From NCBI GenBank assembly GCA_019096155.1, contig JAHCVI010000001.1:15215243-15279242 (forward strand): a stretch of 64,000 nucleotides of DNA, read 5' to 3'. Source of the DNA: Staphylotrichum longicolle. Lineage: Eukaryota; Ascomycota; Sordariomycetes; Sordariales; Chaetomiaceae. Of the stretch, positions 1 to 11,574 are shown in pieces. The position numbers were made by a program, and so were the translations under genes. Every line of letters starts with the position of its first letter. Positions within the stretch are counted from its first letter, which is position 1. Under the pieces are notes generated by a model, which was given only the letters and a program-made list of their open reading frames with translations, did no database searches and was not told the DNA's origin.

Positions 1-1224
1 CTGCGTGCATCAAGCGGTCTCTACTGCAAGGGCAGATGTCAAGATTCCAGCGGGTCTCCACTGCGTCGCATCCCCGGAATATGGAACGTCAAGTTCTCGA
101 TCTGATAAGATGATGGGTCCGAGGGGGCCCTGGGAAAGCATACCATCTGCTGAGCCAGTTGTCGGTAGTACAAATGACTCGTTGGCTGGGACAATATAAG
201 CCTTTCTTTTGCTCCCAGACCTCGCCCTTTATTTTCCACTGGACTGGCACAAGAAGTGTCTTCAAAAGTGTCACTATAAATCTTTAGAACTTCCTTGCTT
301 CGCAAATCAAAAATATCTTCTGTCATTCTGAGCCCTCGTATGTCCTCGGAGATACCCAAGACTCGCTTGCCAGAGCCGTGAGCCATGTGCCGATGTTGCG
401 GATGCCACTTCTCTCGCTTCTGTCCTCCTCAGAAAGTTAATTGGCCGGAACCACTCAAACTTAAGTCTGGGACGCCAACAGCACACTCGGCAACTCAAAT
501 GGCAGCCGGTGCCGAGCAGATGGATCATAACCGAGCCAACACTCTCATTACAGAGCAGGCAAGCTCTCAGACTCTAGTCAGACGCTCTGCTGTCTGCCCA
601 ACTGGAAGATAACCCTTGGGCTGGCCATTCCTGCCCCTTTGGGATGATTGCTGAATCCACCAATGGTGGTACATTGGCCACTTCCAGTTGACCGGAGTGG
701 ACCGGCACAGAGGATGCTCCCTGCATCTGCTATTCATAGAGCGCCTCTTCTGGTACTCCTTCCCAAAGCGAATGGCATGTTCATCAGGAGCGGGGTTTGT
801 TGGTGTGTTGGAGCCTGGAACCTGCTTCACCATTGGCGGAAACGAGCGTCATCAATAAGCCCATCCAACGGGGATTCAGGGGTAGGCTCTGGCTATTTCA
901 AACGTGGCTCCTCCCCCGGGAACACGCTCCCCCATCGTTATGGGGGGCTAAACTTGACATCTCAGAGATTGAAAGAGTGTGATCCTCGACTGTGAAGACG
1001 GCCTCGGAAGCAAAAGATGGAATTCCATATACGGACGCATTCCGGCCTCAACCCCAGGTCCGGCAGGCTGCTCTTGAAAGTGCCTCGAAATTCTGAATTA
1101 CATGCAGATGCAGCCTTTGCGATCTTCCCCACGTCCCCGCAATCTCCGTTCAGGAACCAATGGCGGCTTATTCAGAGCCAAGCAGCCCCCGTTCCACGGC
1201 GGCCAAGCCATACTTGGACATCCG

Positions 1225-1278
1225 CCGGGTCGTGCCGACCATCCGGGTCTCCGGGTCTTTGAAGCCTAGCTCCGGGTC
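1225..1278. repeat. four copies of CCGGGTC
   Basis: CCGGGTC is seen at 1225, 1243, 1251 and 1272. CGG triplets are the half-sites of fungal Zn2Cys6 regulators, so a regulatory role for the transporter 0.8 kb downstream is possible, but this is inference only. Confidence 0.35.
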
Positions 1279-1990
1279 ATGAAAGCAAGCTCCCCGGGCC
1301 AACGGCCGTCCTGATTCGCTGCTTAATTACCAAGAGCTCACTCTGTGCCGCAGTGTGCTCCAGTCGGTCTCGTGCTCGGCCATATTCCCAGGCTGTCCAC
1401 CTTGCCTTGGTTTATAGGGCTTGGCAACGGGATATTCGCCATCGAATTTAGCCAAGGCGAATCAGAATATCAGATTGCACCAGGACTCCCTTCCCCCAAA
1501 TCCTCCACCACTTTACCCCGCGCCGATTCCCCATCCCCCCGGTTTGCAGTTCCCAGCACTCTGGCCTTGTCCCAGCCGCCAGATTTTGACGTTTGAGGCT
1601 CAGATAGCTACATGTATTTTAAATTGCGATCAGCTTCTACGTACATTGCTACGTATCATTGGAAGCAGAGAATGTGTCGCTACTCCGCAATCCGCACGTG
1701 GATGATCGTCGAAATGTGTCACGGCGCCCCGGATCGGTCTCCCAACATCCCCAACAATGTGCTAGGGTAAACAGCATCAAGTCCGAGTGCCAAGACATGT
1801 TCCGTCGTGACCCCGGACGGGATGGTAGGCTGTTTCTGGAAAGGGGATAGGGCCAACCAACGTGCCGACACCAGTTGGTTGTTGGAGGATGGAGAACCTT
1901 GTAACACGGGGGGACCTGGAGGTCTGGGGAAAACGGCAATTCGGGATGGGGATCTGCTGGCATGGGGCTAACGCCGTGGTGAAGAATGAT

Positions 1991-1996
1991 TATAAG
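1991..1996 (+). promoter_or_regulatory. TATA-like element of the sugar transporter gene
   Basis: TATAAG lies about 95-100 bases before the ATG at 2092, a usual distance for a fungal core promoter with a short leader. Confidence 0.4.
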
Positions 1997-2091
1997 CGGC
2001 CAGCCGCAGCATGCCGCCTCGCTGGACTCGGTCGTCATTGCCAACCATCCCCCTTCGTCTTTAGTCTCCGCGGGAGAGAGCAACCGTCAAG

Positions 2092-3894
2092 ATGGTGAAA
2101 GTCAACGTGGGCACGACAGCGGACCCCATCGTCACCCGCCTTGTCGAGGAGGACAAGGTGGTGTGGTACAAGAAGCCCAACCTGCGGGTCATGTACATCT
2201 TCCTCTTCCTGTGCTGCATGGGCGTCGAAATGACTTCGGGCTTCGACTCGCAGCTCATCAACACTCTCCAGTACACTGAAACTTTCCACCAGTGTTCGTA
2301 TTCGCGTCGTTTCTCAAACGGTATGGCAAGCAGTCACTGACAAGTTTCCCAGACCTGGGTGGCGGACGCAAGGATTCCACAAACCATTTCGCCATCGAGC
2401 CAGGCCTCCTTGGCTTCGTCAACTCGTGCTACCAGTTGGGATCCATCTTTGCTGTGCCATTTGCGCCTTGGTTTGCGCATCGCTTCGGCCGCCGGTGGTC
2501 CATCATGCTCGGCTCCTGGATCATGGTTTTTGGGGCCCTTCTGCAGGGTTTCGCCCAGCACGGTATGTCTTCTGTATCTCAACTCTCAGTTGCCATCGTC
2601 TCGGCTGACAGTGCTCCCTAGTCGCCATGTACATCATTGCTCGAATGATTCTTGGCGTTGGCATCTTGTTCTGCATCATCTCTGGCGCTGCCCTGATCGC
2701 CGAGCTTGGTCACCCCAAGGAACGCGCCGTGCTGACATCACTTTTTAACTCGTCGTACTTCATCGGCCAGATCCTGGCCTCCGCCATTGCTATCGGAACC
2801 AACGAAATCAAGAGCAACTGGGCTTGGCGTATCCCTTCGCTTCTTCAGATTTGCCCGTCGCTGCTCCAGATCTGCACCGTTTTCTTGCTCCCCGAGTCGC
2901 CTCGCTTCCTGATCTCCAGGGACAGGGACGAGGAAGCCCGGGCGATCCTGGTCAAATACCACGCCGAAGGGGATGCCAGCTCGCTTCTCGTGCAGGCCGA
3001 GATGGCGCAAATCCGCGAGACCATCCGGACCGAGATGGAGGTGTCCAAACAGAGTTGGCGGGAGCTGCTCTCTACCTGGGGCATGCGGCGCCGTTTCCTG
3101 ATTACCATCTTCATTGGCCTCTTCACGCAGCTCTCTGGCAACACTCTGCTCAGTTACTATTCGGGCATCCTCTTTGGCATGATGGGCTTCACGGAGGCCT
3201 CCGTCAAGACCCGCATCAACGTTGCCAACGCCTGCTGGAGCTTGATCAACGCGACCATCATCGCCTTGGTCGTGACGCGCTTCAAGCGCCGGCACATGTA
3301 CATGCTCTCAGCGACGTGCATGTGCCTCGTCTTCGTCGCCATGACTATCTCCCTTGAGCGCATGCAGGTGGCCATCAGCGCGGTGGGAAAAAACCCCGCG
3401 GCGGGAATCTCGGGCTTGTTCTGGTACTTTGCCTTTTCGCCGTGCTACAACATTGGCAACAACGCCCTCACCTACACGTACCTCGTCGAGCTGTGGCCTT
3501 ACTCGCACCGCAGCCGCGGAATCGGCGTCCAGCAGATCTTTGGCAAGCTCGCCGGCTTCTTCTCGACCAACGTCAACTCCATCGCTCTCAGCGCCCTCAA
3601 CTGGAAGTACCTGGCCATCTACTGCGGCTGGATCTTTTTTGAGCTGTGCATCGTTTTTGTGCTCTACCCCGAGACCAGCGGCCGCACGCTCGAGGAGCTG
3701 GCATTCTGTAAGTCCCCGCCCCTTATCCTTGCGGCAAGTGCACGAGCTGACTGCTTTTCACAGTGTTTGAGGACAGCAGCCTCAATGAGAGGACGGCGTC
3801 CGCCGTCGAGAAGCAGATCCACTACGGGGATGAGAGCGGCAACGTCAAGCACGAGGAGGGACAGCCGGCGCCCGAGGCCAAGCCCATGGTTTAA
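2092..3894 (+). CDS. MFS sugar transporter (lactose permease/hexose carrier type), 4 exons
   Basis: A proton-coupled sugar importer of the plasma membrane, 542 aa. Proposed exons are 2092-2293, 2353-2562, 2622-3707 and 3764-3894. The joined frame is open and ends in TAA. The third and fourth introns have standard donors (GTATGT, GTAAGT); the first donor (GTTCGT) is weak and a second in-phase donor exists at 2321. Family signatures are visible: RFGRRWS after TM2, PESPRFLI near residue 228 before the central loop, and PETSGRTLEE after the last membrane segment. About 12 hydrophobic segments can be counted, and the C-terminal tail of about 45 residues is hydrophilic and acidic. The order of motifs fits the fungal lactose/hexose permease group of the sugar porter family. 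The substrate cannot be read from sequence. Confidence 0.88.
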
Positions 3895-4221
3895 AACCCT
3901 GGAGGAAGACCTTGACTGGCAACAATCCAGAGCAATGATGTTGCAGGTGACAGAGATCCAAGCTTTGGCTGGTGTTCTTGGAGAATTGAGTCTCATTCGA
4001 TGTTCTAACTTATCGTTGCTCCTGCTCATCCATGTTTTCCCGTCTGACGCCTGTGCACGAGCATCGACAAGCTACATGTCTGCTTTTGGTGGTCTTTAAG
4101 TCGTGATGAGATCGTACATGCCGGTGACAGCCACTGCTCTCCTTCCACCCTCCTCATATACAACGAGCCGCGTGTCAAGCATTCCCGGAAACGAGATCAC
4201 ACCTTGATTGTCTGGTATCTT

Positions 4222-5994
4222 TTATTTGTATTCACGATCCCGCCGGAGAAATTGATGACCCCGAACAACAGCCTCAGACTCTTTTGTCAGGTTGTACCGA
4301 ATGCATGAGGCACTAACCGAACCAACACCATCCGGACTCGCCTCCTCATTCGTCGATGCGACATTTGTCGACCCAGTTTCCTCATCCCTTGAACTGGCAT
4401 CACTCAACGTAGGCTTCTCCTTGAGATCTTCGGCTGTGATACCAAGCCGCACTGGGCTGCGCAGCTCCCCCGAGAAGCCCGCCCCACGAAGCAACGCCAA
4501 GTTCTCAGGCTCCATGCCGGCCATGATGGACACGAAGCTAAACCCTGGCCCGACCGGCACCTTGCGCAGCCAGCAGATCACCGCAAACCCCAGAACCGTG
4601 AGCGCAGGGTGGATCGCGAACACGAGATACAGCAGCGTGCCCGCGCGCAGCGTGCTCCTGGTCGATGTCACGGCTTCCCCGATCGGCGCGTACGGCGAAA
4701 AGTGGTCGTCGCCCGACTGGGACATGTACAGGCCGCGGGACCAGTAGATGGTGGCGACGCTCAGGGCGTATGTCGGCCGCAGCCAGGGCGACTCGGTCTT
4801 GTTGTTGATGACGAGCCGGTTGAACGTGTGGAGGAGCGGGGGCAGTATGTCGTACGAAAACGGCCCCATGTACTTTTTGTGCAGGACGCCCTGGTCCACG
4901 ACCACGGTGCTGTTGCAGAAGCCGCCGTCGAGGAAGATGCCCGTTGCGTTGAGCCGCCAGGCGCCGTGGCACCGCGCCCTGCGCACGCTGTACAGCTGCG
5001 CGCGCTGGCGGAAGCGCAGGGCCTCCGGGTCCGTGGCGTTGGTGTGGAAGTGCATGTCGCCGTAGTAGTCCGAGTCGTAGTAGAGCCCGATGAGCATCTG
5101 GTCGTTGTTCCCGCCGGGGAGGACGGCGAGACGCGCGCCCTTGCCCTGGTACAGCTCGATCGTGCTGAGACCGCCCAGGTTCTGGGCGACGCTCTCCGCC
5201 ATGAACTGGCTCCAGAGCGTGTCGTTGGTTGGCAGAGATGCAGTCAGGGTGTCGCGCCGGGCGACGTATGCGTCCACATCGGCGCTGATGTTGAGGACCT
5301 CCCCGGTAGATAGTTTGCTCTGGAGAGCAGCAATGTAAGCAGGGGTGGGCACGTCGAGGACCGCGGCTGCGTCGTCGTCCAGAAGCAGGGTGTTGTAACC
5401 ATAGGCCAGTGGAAACTCGCTCGCCACGGGATAGGCTGCTTTTCCCTGCTCTGCCGCTGCCCAAAAGGGGGTGAATGCCGTCAAAAGCAGGTAGATTGAG
5501 TTCAAGATGGTTGGGGTCCAGGAGCCTATGCGCGGAAAGTCAAGGGCGTAACTTCTGGGGCTGCTGGGTGTAAGAGAGCTCTCGGCGGTGCCTCCGAGAA
5601 ACTGCTTGTACGCGACGGACAAAGCGAGAGGAAGGGCGATGAACGAGATGAGGATAATTCGCCAGCCCCAGGTGACCTTTGAGCCGGTCCACTTCCCCGT
5701 CAGAATTGCCTGGTAGTTCTGTAGACGCGACCGGCCGAACCGAGCCTCGACCAGCAGAAACACAGAGGGCAGGACGATGCTTGCACAAATGTTCATAATG
5801 CCGAGAAGCAAGCCAACGAGGACAATCTGGAGCTGGAACCCCAGCCTCCAAGCGATGTTGAGGGCTGGGGTAGTGATGACAATTCCAGCGGCGAGGCAAC
5901 TGAGAGAGATGAATACAGCCAGCACGTGCAAACGAGAGACCAGTGATGGTTTGATGGGCTTGCCCAGAGCCTCTGGTTTGGGACTGAGAGTCAT
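4222..5994 (-). CDS. uncharacterised multi-pass membrane protein, single exon
   Basis: A 590-aa intronless protein that I do not recognise by name. Hydrophobic stretches lie near residues 24-44, 50-85, 105-128 and 155-175, and one more near 460-480. This leaves a hydrophilic segment of roughly 280 residues, with several Asn-X-Ser/Thr sites, between the fourth and fifth. That layout suggests a large outward loop carrying glycans. The C-terminal 100 residues are polar and rich in Ser, Glu and Asp. It reads towards the 3' end of the sugar transporter, so the two genes converge with about 330 bases between stops. The ATG is followed by a short polar leader before the first membrane segment. No function is assigned. 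Confidence 0.8.
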   Translation of the reverse strand: MTLSPKPEALGKPIKPSLVSRLHVLAVFISLSCLAAGIVITTPALNIAWRLGFQLQIVLVGLLLGIMNICASIVLPSVFLLVEARFGRSRLQNYQAILTGKWTGSKVTWGWRIILISFIALPLALSVAYKQFLGGTAESSLTPSSPRSYALDFPRIGSWTPTILNSIYLLLTAFTPFWAAAEQGKAAYPVASEFPLAYGYNTLLLDDDAAAVLDVPTPAYIAALQSKLSTGEVLNISADVDAYVARRDTLTASLPTNDTLWSQFMAESVAQNLGGLSTIELYQGKGARLAVLPGGNNDQMLIGLYYDSDYYGDMHFHTNATDPEALRFRQRAQLYSVRRARCHGAWRLNATGIFLDGGFCNSTVVVDQGVLHKKYMGPFSYDILPPLLHTFNRLVINNKTESPWLRPTYALSVATIYWSRGLYMSQSGDDHFSPYAPIGEAVTSTRSTLRAGTLLYLVFAIHPALTVLGFAVICWLRKVPVGPGFSFVSIMAGMEPENLALLRGAGFSGELRSPVRLGITAEDLKEKPTLSDASSRDEETGSTNVASTNEEASPDGVGSVSASCIRYNLTKESEAVVRGHQFLRRDREYK

Positions 5995-6030
5995 GGTTTG
6001 GCCGCAGCGTTACCCTGCTCTGGGGCCGGT

Positions 6031-6079
6031 TGCTGCTGCTGCTGTTGTTGTTGTTGTGATTGTTGTTGTGGTTGTCGTG
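6031..6079. repeat. CTG/TTG triplet tract in the 5' leader region
   Basis: Mixed TGC and TGT triplets run for about 48 bases just upstream of the minus-strand membrane protein ATG (5994). On the coding strand this is a CAA/CAG tract, probably within the untranslated leader. Confidence 0.6.
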
Positions 6080-8109
6080 AAATGAGCTCCCGAGTGTTGA
6101 GTGACAGACACGGAAGTCTGCCCTCGCGAAGTTGCGTCAGGGTGCGAGAAAAAGTTGGGGTGGTAGCTGCAAAGGCTATCTGTATACTAGCGAACCGTGT
6201 TTTGGACGTCGGACTGGTGGTTTACTTCTACTTCTCCCACCAGAGGGTGTAAGTTGCTGCCTTGACATGGTTTCAGCCTCGGCGCTAAATCCACAGGACT
6301 GCCCTGAAGCCTGCCATGTCAGCCCCAAGCGCGCATCAAGCCACAGACCGAGTCCCGGCCAAAGTTCCTTTTTGCTTCACGAGAAGTTATGTCGGCCCTG
6401 GAGCCTTGCCACGTGTTGATGCGGTCTAATGTGCGCTGCGGCAAATCAGTCAAGGGTAAGAATGGTGCATCTGGCGCAAGTTGATGTTCCTGCCAAGAAA
6501 CTTTTGGTGCGACAGCACCTTGAACTTTCAGCGCTTGTCCACACGCTGGTTGTCTCGTCTCCATCTCGTCCGCTTCGCCTGTCGGATTTTCTTGCCCATT
6601 GGCTGAAGTAGGCGCGGCAATCGCATCGCCGTGATTGGGACAATGGATTGTTGCCTGAAAAGGACGGCCTTCGTTTTGTCTCAGCGTCCTTCTGCACAGC
6701 ACTTTCAGGTCGGCTGGCTGGTTCTGGGTTAGTCGATCGACTCCTCGGCGCGTCTGCCACAGAAGGATTCATGGATCAAGGTGGCGCAGTTCCAGCACCC
6801 TTGACGGCCACAGCCACCTTGGCTGACAATCGTCTGTTAAGTTGTCTGTGCTTCTGCTGTCCAGGATGGTCCTCAAGGGGTTTTTCTCTTTTTTTCTTTT
6901 GCACCATTTCGTTTTGCCCTCGGTTTTGAACTGGGCTTTGGTCGTCAGAGCAGTCATTTGGGCCTTTCTTTACAGGGCAGAGAATTATACAAGAATAAGC
7001 GGCTTCACCATGCTCGCGCACTTCACAGACAGTTCGTGGCATTGCTACTGTTTTGTGTGATGAGGCCGAGCAGTATCTGAGAGCACGGAAACCGATCGGC
7101 GCGAAGTTCGACTGATGCCATGTACGACAGCACGTTTCAATTCTTTAGAGGTGGATTGGACAAGATTCTAAGATTGGGAGTTTATCTTCAGCGATCTCCT
7201 ATGAATTCTAGCTGGATGAGGTAGCAGCCCTGTTGACCAAGTGCTCGGTACATACTTGCATGTGTGGACGCAAACATAGCCTATGCGCCTGGACCGACTT
7301 AACCGGTCTCCGGAACCAAGCAAGGCACCCAAAAGATGGAGCCGCAAAATAGGTACGTTGGACTGAACATACGGTCCAAGAACGGCATGACAGGAAGTAA
7401 TCAACACTGAGATTAAACAAGTCGTGGGCTGACCGTCAGCGGCGGGACATTTCATCCGGGACCCGTCCGGCAACCGCAACCCGGTTTGTTTTGCCTACCA
7501 CCCAAGAACCAGAGTGATCAAGGGATGTGCACGTTAAATTAATTGGTGCATCGATGAGTTGGGACAATCCGGCCAATTGACGGGCACAGCCGATGGCCAA
7601 AGCCTGGTGATTGGGACGAGGTCTTTGCCCCTTATCTCATTCCCTCGGGGACTCAAGTTGTATTGTTAGTCAAAGAATACTACAATCTTTACCCGGCTCG
7701 GCCCGGGGACGAGAACTCCTCGTTCGTAAACCACTCCCAGAGCATTGTGTGCGATGGTTGGTGTGTTGCAAGCAATGTCGGCAGAGCTTGGCCAAACTGC
7801 CGAGACGACTTGAAAACGCGGAGTCGGCGTGTTCTGTTCAACAGCTGACGCGCGAGGGACGGTGTAATAGACAGGATATTGCAACATGATCGACAGGGAT
7901 GACAACATGACCGAGGTCTACGAGGCGGTTGAGGTTTGGGACGACGGGGGAGATGAACTGAGCTCGACAGCCGCGTTTGAAGAATAAATAGGGGGCAACT
8001 CGACCCTCATCATCCCGACGGTTCTAGCTCATCACCAGCCGCATCATTCACTTGACCAGGCAAGCTACAATCTCTTCCATCTCCAATCAAGCCAACCCAA
8101 GCCACCAAC
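6080..8109. other. intergenic, no gene seen
   Basis: Open frames here are short, overlap one another on both strands and show no motif. The span separates two divergent genes (membrane protein to the left, secreted protein to the right) and probably holds both promoters. Confidence 0.4.
7983..7990 (+). promoter_or_regulatory. TATA-like element before the secreted cysteine-rich protein
   Basis: AATAAATA lies about 120 bases before the ATG at 8110 and is followed by a C/A-rich, ATG-free leader, as is common before highly expressed fungal secreted proteins. Confidence 0.3.
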
Positions 8110-8460
8110 ATGCGTCTCTCCTTCGCCCTCACCCTCCTAACCGCCACCCTTGGCCTGGCCACCCCGGTCGAGGAGAACTCCGGCCCCCAGGAGGTCTCAG
8201 TCCCCATGGAGGCCCGCGACCTTGACACGCTTGCCGCTACGCCCCTCGAGAAGCGTGCCTGCAGCAGCAACGGGTGCAAGTGCGTCAAGGGCCTGCGCCA
8301 GGGCCAATACTGCGGCGCCTGCGTTTGGAAGGGTGACTACGTCATCTCGGCCAAGCGCGTTCTGAACCACATCTACGAGTGCTCCCCGTCGGGCGGCTGC
8401 TGCGACTACGGCAAGGCCAGCGACTGCAACACCGGCAGCGGCCGCTGCGGACCTTACTAA
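8110..8460 (+). CDS. small secreted cysteine-rich protein with Kex2 pro-region
   Basis: A 116-aa intronless protein. Residues 1-18 form a clear signal peptide ending LGLA. A pro-segment of about 30 residues follows, then LEKR, a Kex2 (KR) cleavage site. The mature part is about 67 residues with ten cysteines in the order C-x4-C-x-C-x8-C-x2-C-x16-C-x5-CC-x7-C-x6-C, enough for five disulfides, and it ends in GPY. Pre-pro processing, small size and high cysteine content are typical of fungal secreted effectors, antimicrobial peptides and related defence proteins. The CC doublet and the GQYCG core recall small secreted proteins found in plant-associated fungi. The role (host interaction, competition or other) is inference; I cannot name the family. 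Confidence 0.85.
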   Translation: MRLSFALTLLTATLGLATPVEENSGPQEVSVPMEARDLDTLAATPLEKRACSSNGCKCVKGLRQGQYCGACVWKGDYVISAKRVLNHIYECSPSGGCCDYGKASDCNTGSGRCGPY

Positions 8461-8757
8461 GGGTTCCCGTCTGGAAAGCCCACGAGAGGCGTGGGCTGAG
8501 GACCCTGGCATGGATAAGCAACAACCAATTCAGAAACATGAGATGGGACGCCTTCTCTATGGTTACGGCATTGTTGGAAAACATCAGACTTTGTATCTTT
8601 CACCACACGTTCCCTTACCTAAGAGCTAGCGCTAGCCTCCACTTCAAGCAGAAAGGCAAAAAAAACACAACGCTGGGTCTTGTGATTCAGTGCGTGTCCA
8701 ACTCCAGGTGCTCCTTTTCATTGCTCATCTCTCCTGTCGTCATGCTTTTCAACCAGC

Positions 8758-10176
8758 CTAAGGCTCCGCCCGAGATACCGCCGCCTCCTCTGCTCCGTCC
8801 ACAACCTCGGCACCGCTCTCATCTGTAGTCTCATACTTATGCAACCTGATGTTAATGAACATGGCAAACAATCCGACATCGTACGCCAACCTCAAGGCGC
8901 CGGCCACGACAAAAGCCACCCAGAACCGGCTGCTGCCAGCCAGGAAAACCATGATGGTCGGTCCTGTGGTCGAAGCAAGGGTCCGCAACATGCCCGTGAT
9001 ACCCATGACGGCGGTCCGTTCCTCCGGTCTGACGACAGCGGCAATGAGCGCGGCCCTCGGGGCCTGGTCCATGTTGTTGAGCCCAACGCGCAGCAGAAGC
9101 AGGGCCACGGTGAGCGGAACAGTATTTGCCAGCGGAAATAACAGGACGGCAGCCGAGGATGGAATGTGAGTAAATACCATGGTGTTGACCAGCCCGATGT
9201 ACCGCGCGAGAGGGCCCGAAAAGATGTTTGACAGAGCGGCCAAAAAGTAGCTGGTAGAGACTATGTCGCCGAGTGTCGACTTGGGGAGGTGGAACTTTTG
9301 GTCGATGTAGTAAGTCGTCAGGGACATGTTGGCCATGCCGTCGGCGAGCGAGTCCACCATGAGGAGGAACCAGAGGACAACCATAATGCCCAGCGTCTCG
9401 CGCGAGATCTGTGCCACCCAGCTCGACCGCGGCTTTGGCTCTTCTTCCTGATCATTCGCCCCTGGCCCACGAAGAAGCGGCTCCCTCTCACTCTGCTCCG
9501 CCACCTGCAGGCTCCTGAGCTCACACTTGCTCGACAACATTGCCGCGCATCCCATATTCACCACCCCCATGACCGCATACAACCAAAAGCACCCGTGATA
9601 CGCATCCACCAGCGTCCATCCATCCCTCGCACGCAAACCCTCGATAATCCTCCCCGACATCTCCGTACCCACCGAGCTCCCCAGGCTCGCCAACGTGACA
9701 TACCACACCAGCACATCTGCCCTCGTCCCGGGCGTCGTCAGCTCCGAGACGATCGACTCCTCAATCGCCCGAAACGGCCCAAAGTCGCCCCCCGTCGCGC
9801 TAATCACGCCAACCACCGCGGCGCCCAACAACACCCAAAAGTCCTCGCACAGCGCAAACACGCTCCCGGACACAATCATCAGCACGGACCCGGCCATCAG
9901 CGTCCTCCGCCTCCCCACGCGGTCCGCGACCAGCGTGAGCAGCAGCGACAGCACCACGTCCCCGAGCAGGGTCAGCGTCATGAACAGGCCGATGCGCGAG
10001 TCCGAGAAGCCGAGCTCGGCGAAGAAGAGCGCCAGGATGAGGGAGCTCGCGCCGTAGGCGAACATGCGGCAGGACCGGGCCGTGATGACGAGGACGGCGT
10101 CGCGGCCCGTCGAGGAGAGCGAGGCCAGTCCGGACTCGCGGAGGACGGCGCGCGCGAGGGCGCGGGGGGATATCAT
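8758..10176 (-). CDS. MFS transporter, single exon
   Basis: A 472-aa membrane transporter of the major facilitator superfamily if the Met at 10176 is used. An upstream in-frame ATG at 10272 would add 32 unremarkable residues; the downstream start puts MISPRALARAVL just before the first conserved part. The loop 2-3 signature is visible as ADRVGRRRTLMAG, and about 12 hydrophobic segments are present in two halves split by a polar loop (SEREPLLRGP region). A motif with GDFGPFRAIEESI in TM5 and RAALIAAVV with PEERTAVMG in the second half fits a fungal MFS group whose substrates are mostly unknown. The C-terminus is acidic. It converges with the cysteine-rich protein gene, about 300 bases between stops. 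Confidence 0.85.
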   Translation of the reverse strand: MISPRALARAVLRESGLASLSSTGRDAVLVITARSCRMFAYGASSLILALFFAELGFSDSRIGLFMTLTLLGDVVLSLLLTLVADRVGRRRTLMAGSVLMIVSGSVFALCEDFWVLLGAAVVGVISATGGDFGPFRAIEESIVSELTTPGTRADVLVWYVTLASLGSSVGTEMSGRIIEGLRARDGWTLVDAYHGCFWLYAVMGVVNMGCAAMLSSKCELRSLQVAEQSEREPLLRGPGANDQEEEPKPRSSWVAQISRETLGIMVVLWFLLMVDSLADGMANMSLTTYYIDQKFHLPKSTLGDIVSTSYFLAALSNIFSGPLARYIGLVNTMVFTHIPSSAAVLLFPLANTVPLTVALLLLRVGLNNMDQAPRAALIAAVVRPEERTAVMGITGMLRTLASTTGPTIMVFLAGSSRFWVAFVVAGALRLAYDVGLFAMFINIRLHKYETTDESGAEVVDGAEEAAVSRAEP

Positions 10177-10898
10177 CTTGTCGCGTGATTCCTTGAGACG
10201 AAAGGGGGGGTTCAGAGTTAAAGGGGATGGTGAAGAAGCAGACGAGATAGTGGGGAGGGGAAAAGGGGGCACCTAAGTAGGTTGGGAAGCAGGACGTGAT
10301 CAGATGGGACTCAGAAGCTTTTTTCTTATCCAAGGGTAGATTCTTGCACCGCCTCGTCAACATCATGGCAATAAAAACAAGCTTTCTCCTCTTGCGGAGC
10401 CAAGCGTAAAAAATGCCCGGATAGCCCCGGAGCTATCGGAGCCGGTTTCGGCTTCCGGGGATCCACCACCGCGTGGGGTAGCGCGATGGCGGCATCCGAC
10501 GCAATCCAGGAATCTACTCTCGTATCTGCGATATGTCCGCAGCGTGTAAGTGAAAGCAACACGAGTACAACATTCACTCAAAAACGGACCAAGATTGAGA
10601 GGGAGGAAAGTTGTCACGAGCTTAGAGTTTTATGTGCGTTACATTCCCCAATCAAATACAACACCCAGCTTCTACCACTGGGCAGTATGGGTACATCCAA
10701 TGCACACCCCGTCATCCACCATATACACATTATGTACTACCCGGTCCAGCCAGTGTATGCAACGGTCTGCAACCTCAGACCTAGCCCAGTCCCAATGTTC
10801 ATAACATCATCAAGCCCTCCTGGGCACGAACAGCCATCTCCCATGAACGCGCCTTTCCGAGTCAACGGATTTTGCCCGCCTAACGCCTCGCTAAAGCC

Positions 10899-10912
10899 AA
10901 AAAAAAAAAAAA

Positions 10913-10947
<35 letters not shown>

Positions 10948-10957
10948 AAATAAACAA
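10899..10957. repeat. poly-A followed by TAAA microsatellite
   Basis: About 13 consecutive A bases run into roughly ten TAAA units, then A-rich sequence. It is the clearest microsatellite of the window and is likely polymorphic between isolates. Confidence 0.9.
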
Positions 10958-11509
10958 ACACTAGTAAGTAGTAGAGGGAAACAAGTAGGTACCGAGAATC
11001 GAAAACATGTACAGACAACACCAGGCGGCAATATCCGCCTCGTCCTCCCCGAGGACTCATATGCTCTCCCAGCTCAGCCCAAGCCAAGAAGACAGTGAAA
11101 ACGTGATGCATATCCGGGTATGCGGAGTTGTGTATGGTTGTGATGTGCTCAACGAGTTGTGGCTCGCTGCTCACTCACTCCTGTTGAGACAGAACGTATC
11201 CCCATCGACTGACAAATGAAACGCCAAAATGCATAACGACAGTGACGGGGGAGGCGGCGTCGATAGACCGCTGGCGATGGGCAGAAGAGGAAATGAAACG
11301 GAGTCAAATACAGAAAGTCGATGGGATGTACACAAAGATAGAAGAAGCAGGGTTGGGTGAAAATAGAACTGTGAAGCAAAATAAATGCAAAATGTGAAGT
11401 GCGCGCGAGTTGAAGCAAATAGCAAGCTTGCAGGCAGGAAAGGCGACGCGATGCATCGAGATCATAAGTCGTGTGGTGATGGGGTGCAGCGACGAGAAGC
11501 CAAAAGAGC

Positions 11510-11528
11510 AAAAAAAAAAAAAAAAAAA
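11510..11528. repeat. poly-A tract
   Basis: About 19 consecutive A bases lie just beyond the stop codon of the C2H2 regulator. On that gene's strand it reads as a poly-T run in the 3' untranslated region. Confidence 0.85.
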
Positions 11529-11574
11529 GACGAGACAAGGCCAGACAACCAGGTAACAGAACTCGCCGACGCCA

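Larger units (their letters stand above)
1..2091. other. intergenic region upstream of the sugar transporter
   Basis: I see no gene I can support. A 115-codon open frame on the minus strand (39-386) starts with a plausible Met, but it lacks recognisable motifs and has no clear splice signals linking it to anything. Near 1225-1278 the heptamer CCGGGTC occurs four times. The last 100 bases hold a TATA-like element and the short leader of the transporter gene. Confidence 0.4.
10177..11574. other. intergenic, A-rich tracts, no gene seen
   Basis: This span lies between the start of the MFS gene and the stop of the C2H2 regulator. It contains two A-rich simple repeats, listed separately, and no open frame with recognisable content. 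Confidence 0.4.

Noticed and set aside
39..386. 115-codon minus-strand frame at the left edge
   Set aside because: No motif, no splice signals and no link to a gene beyond the edge.
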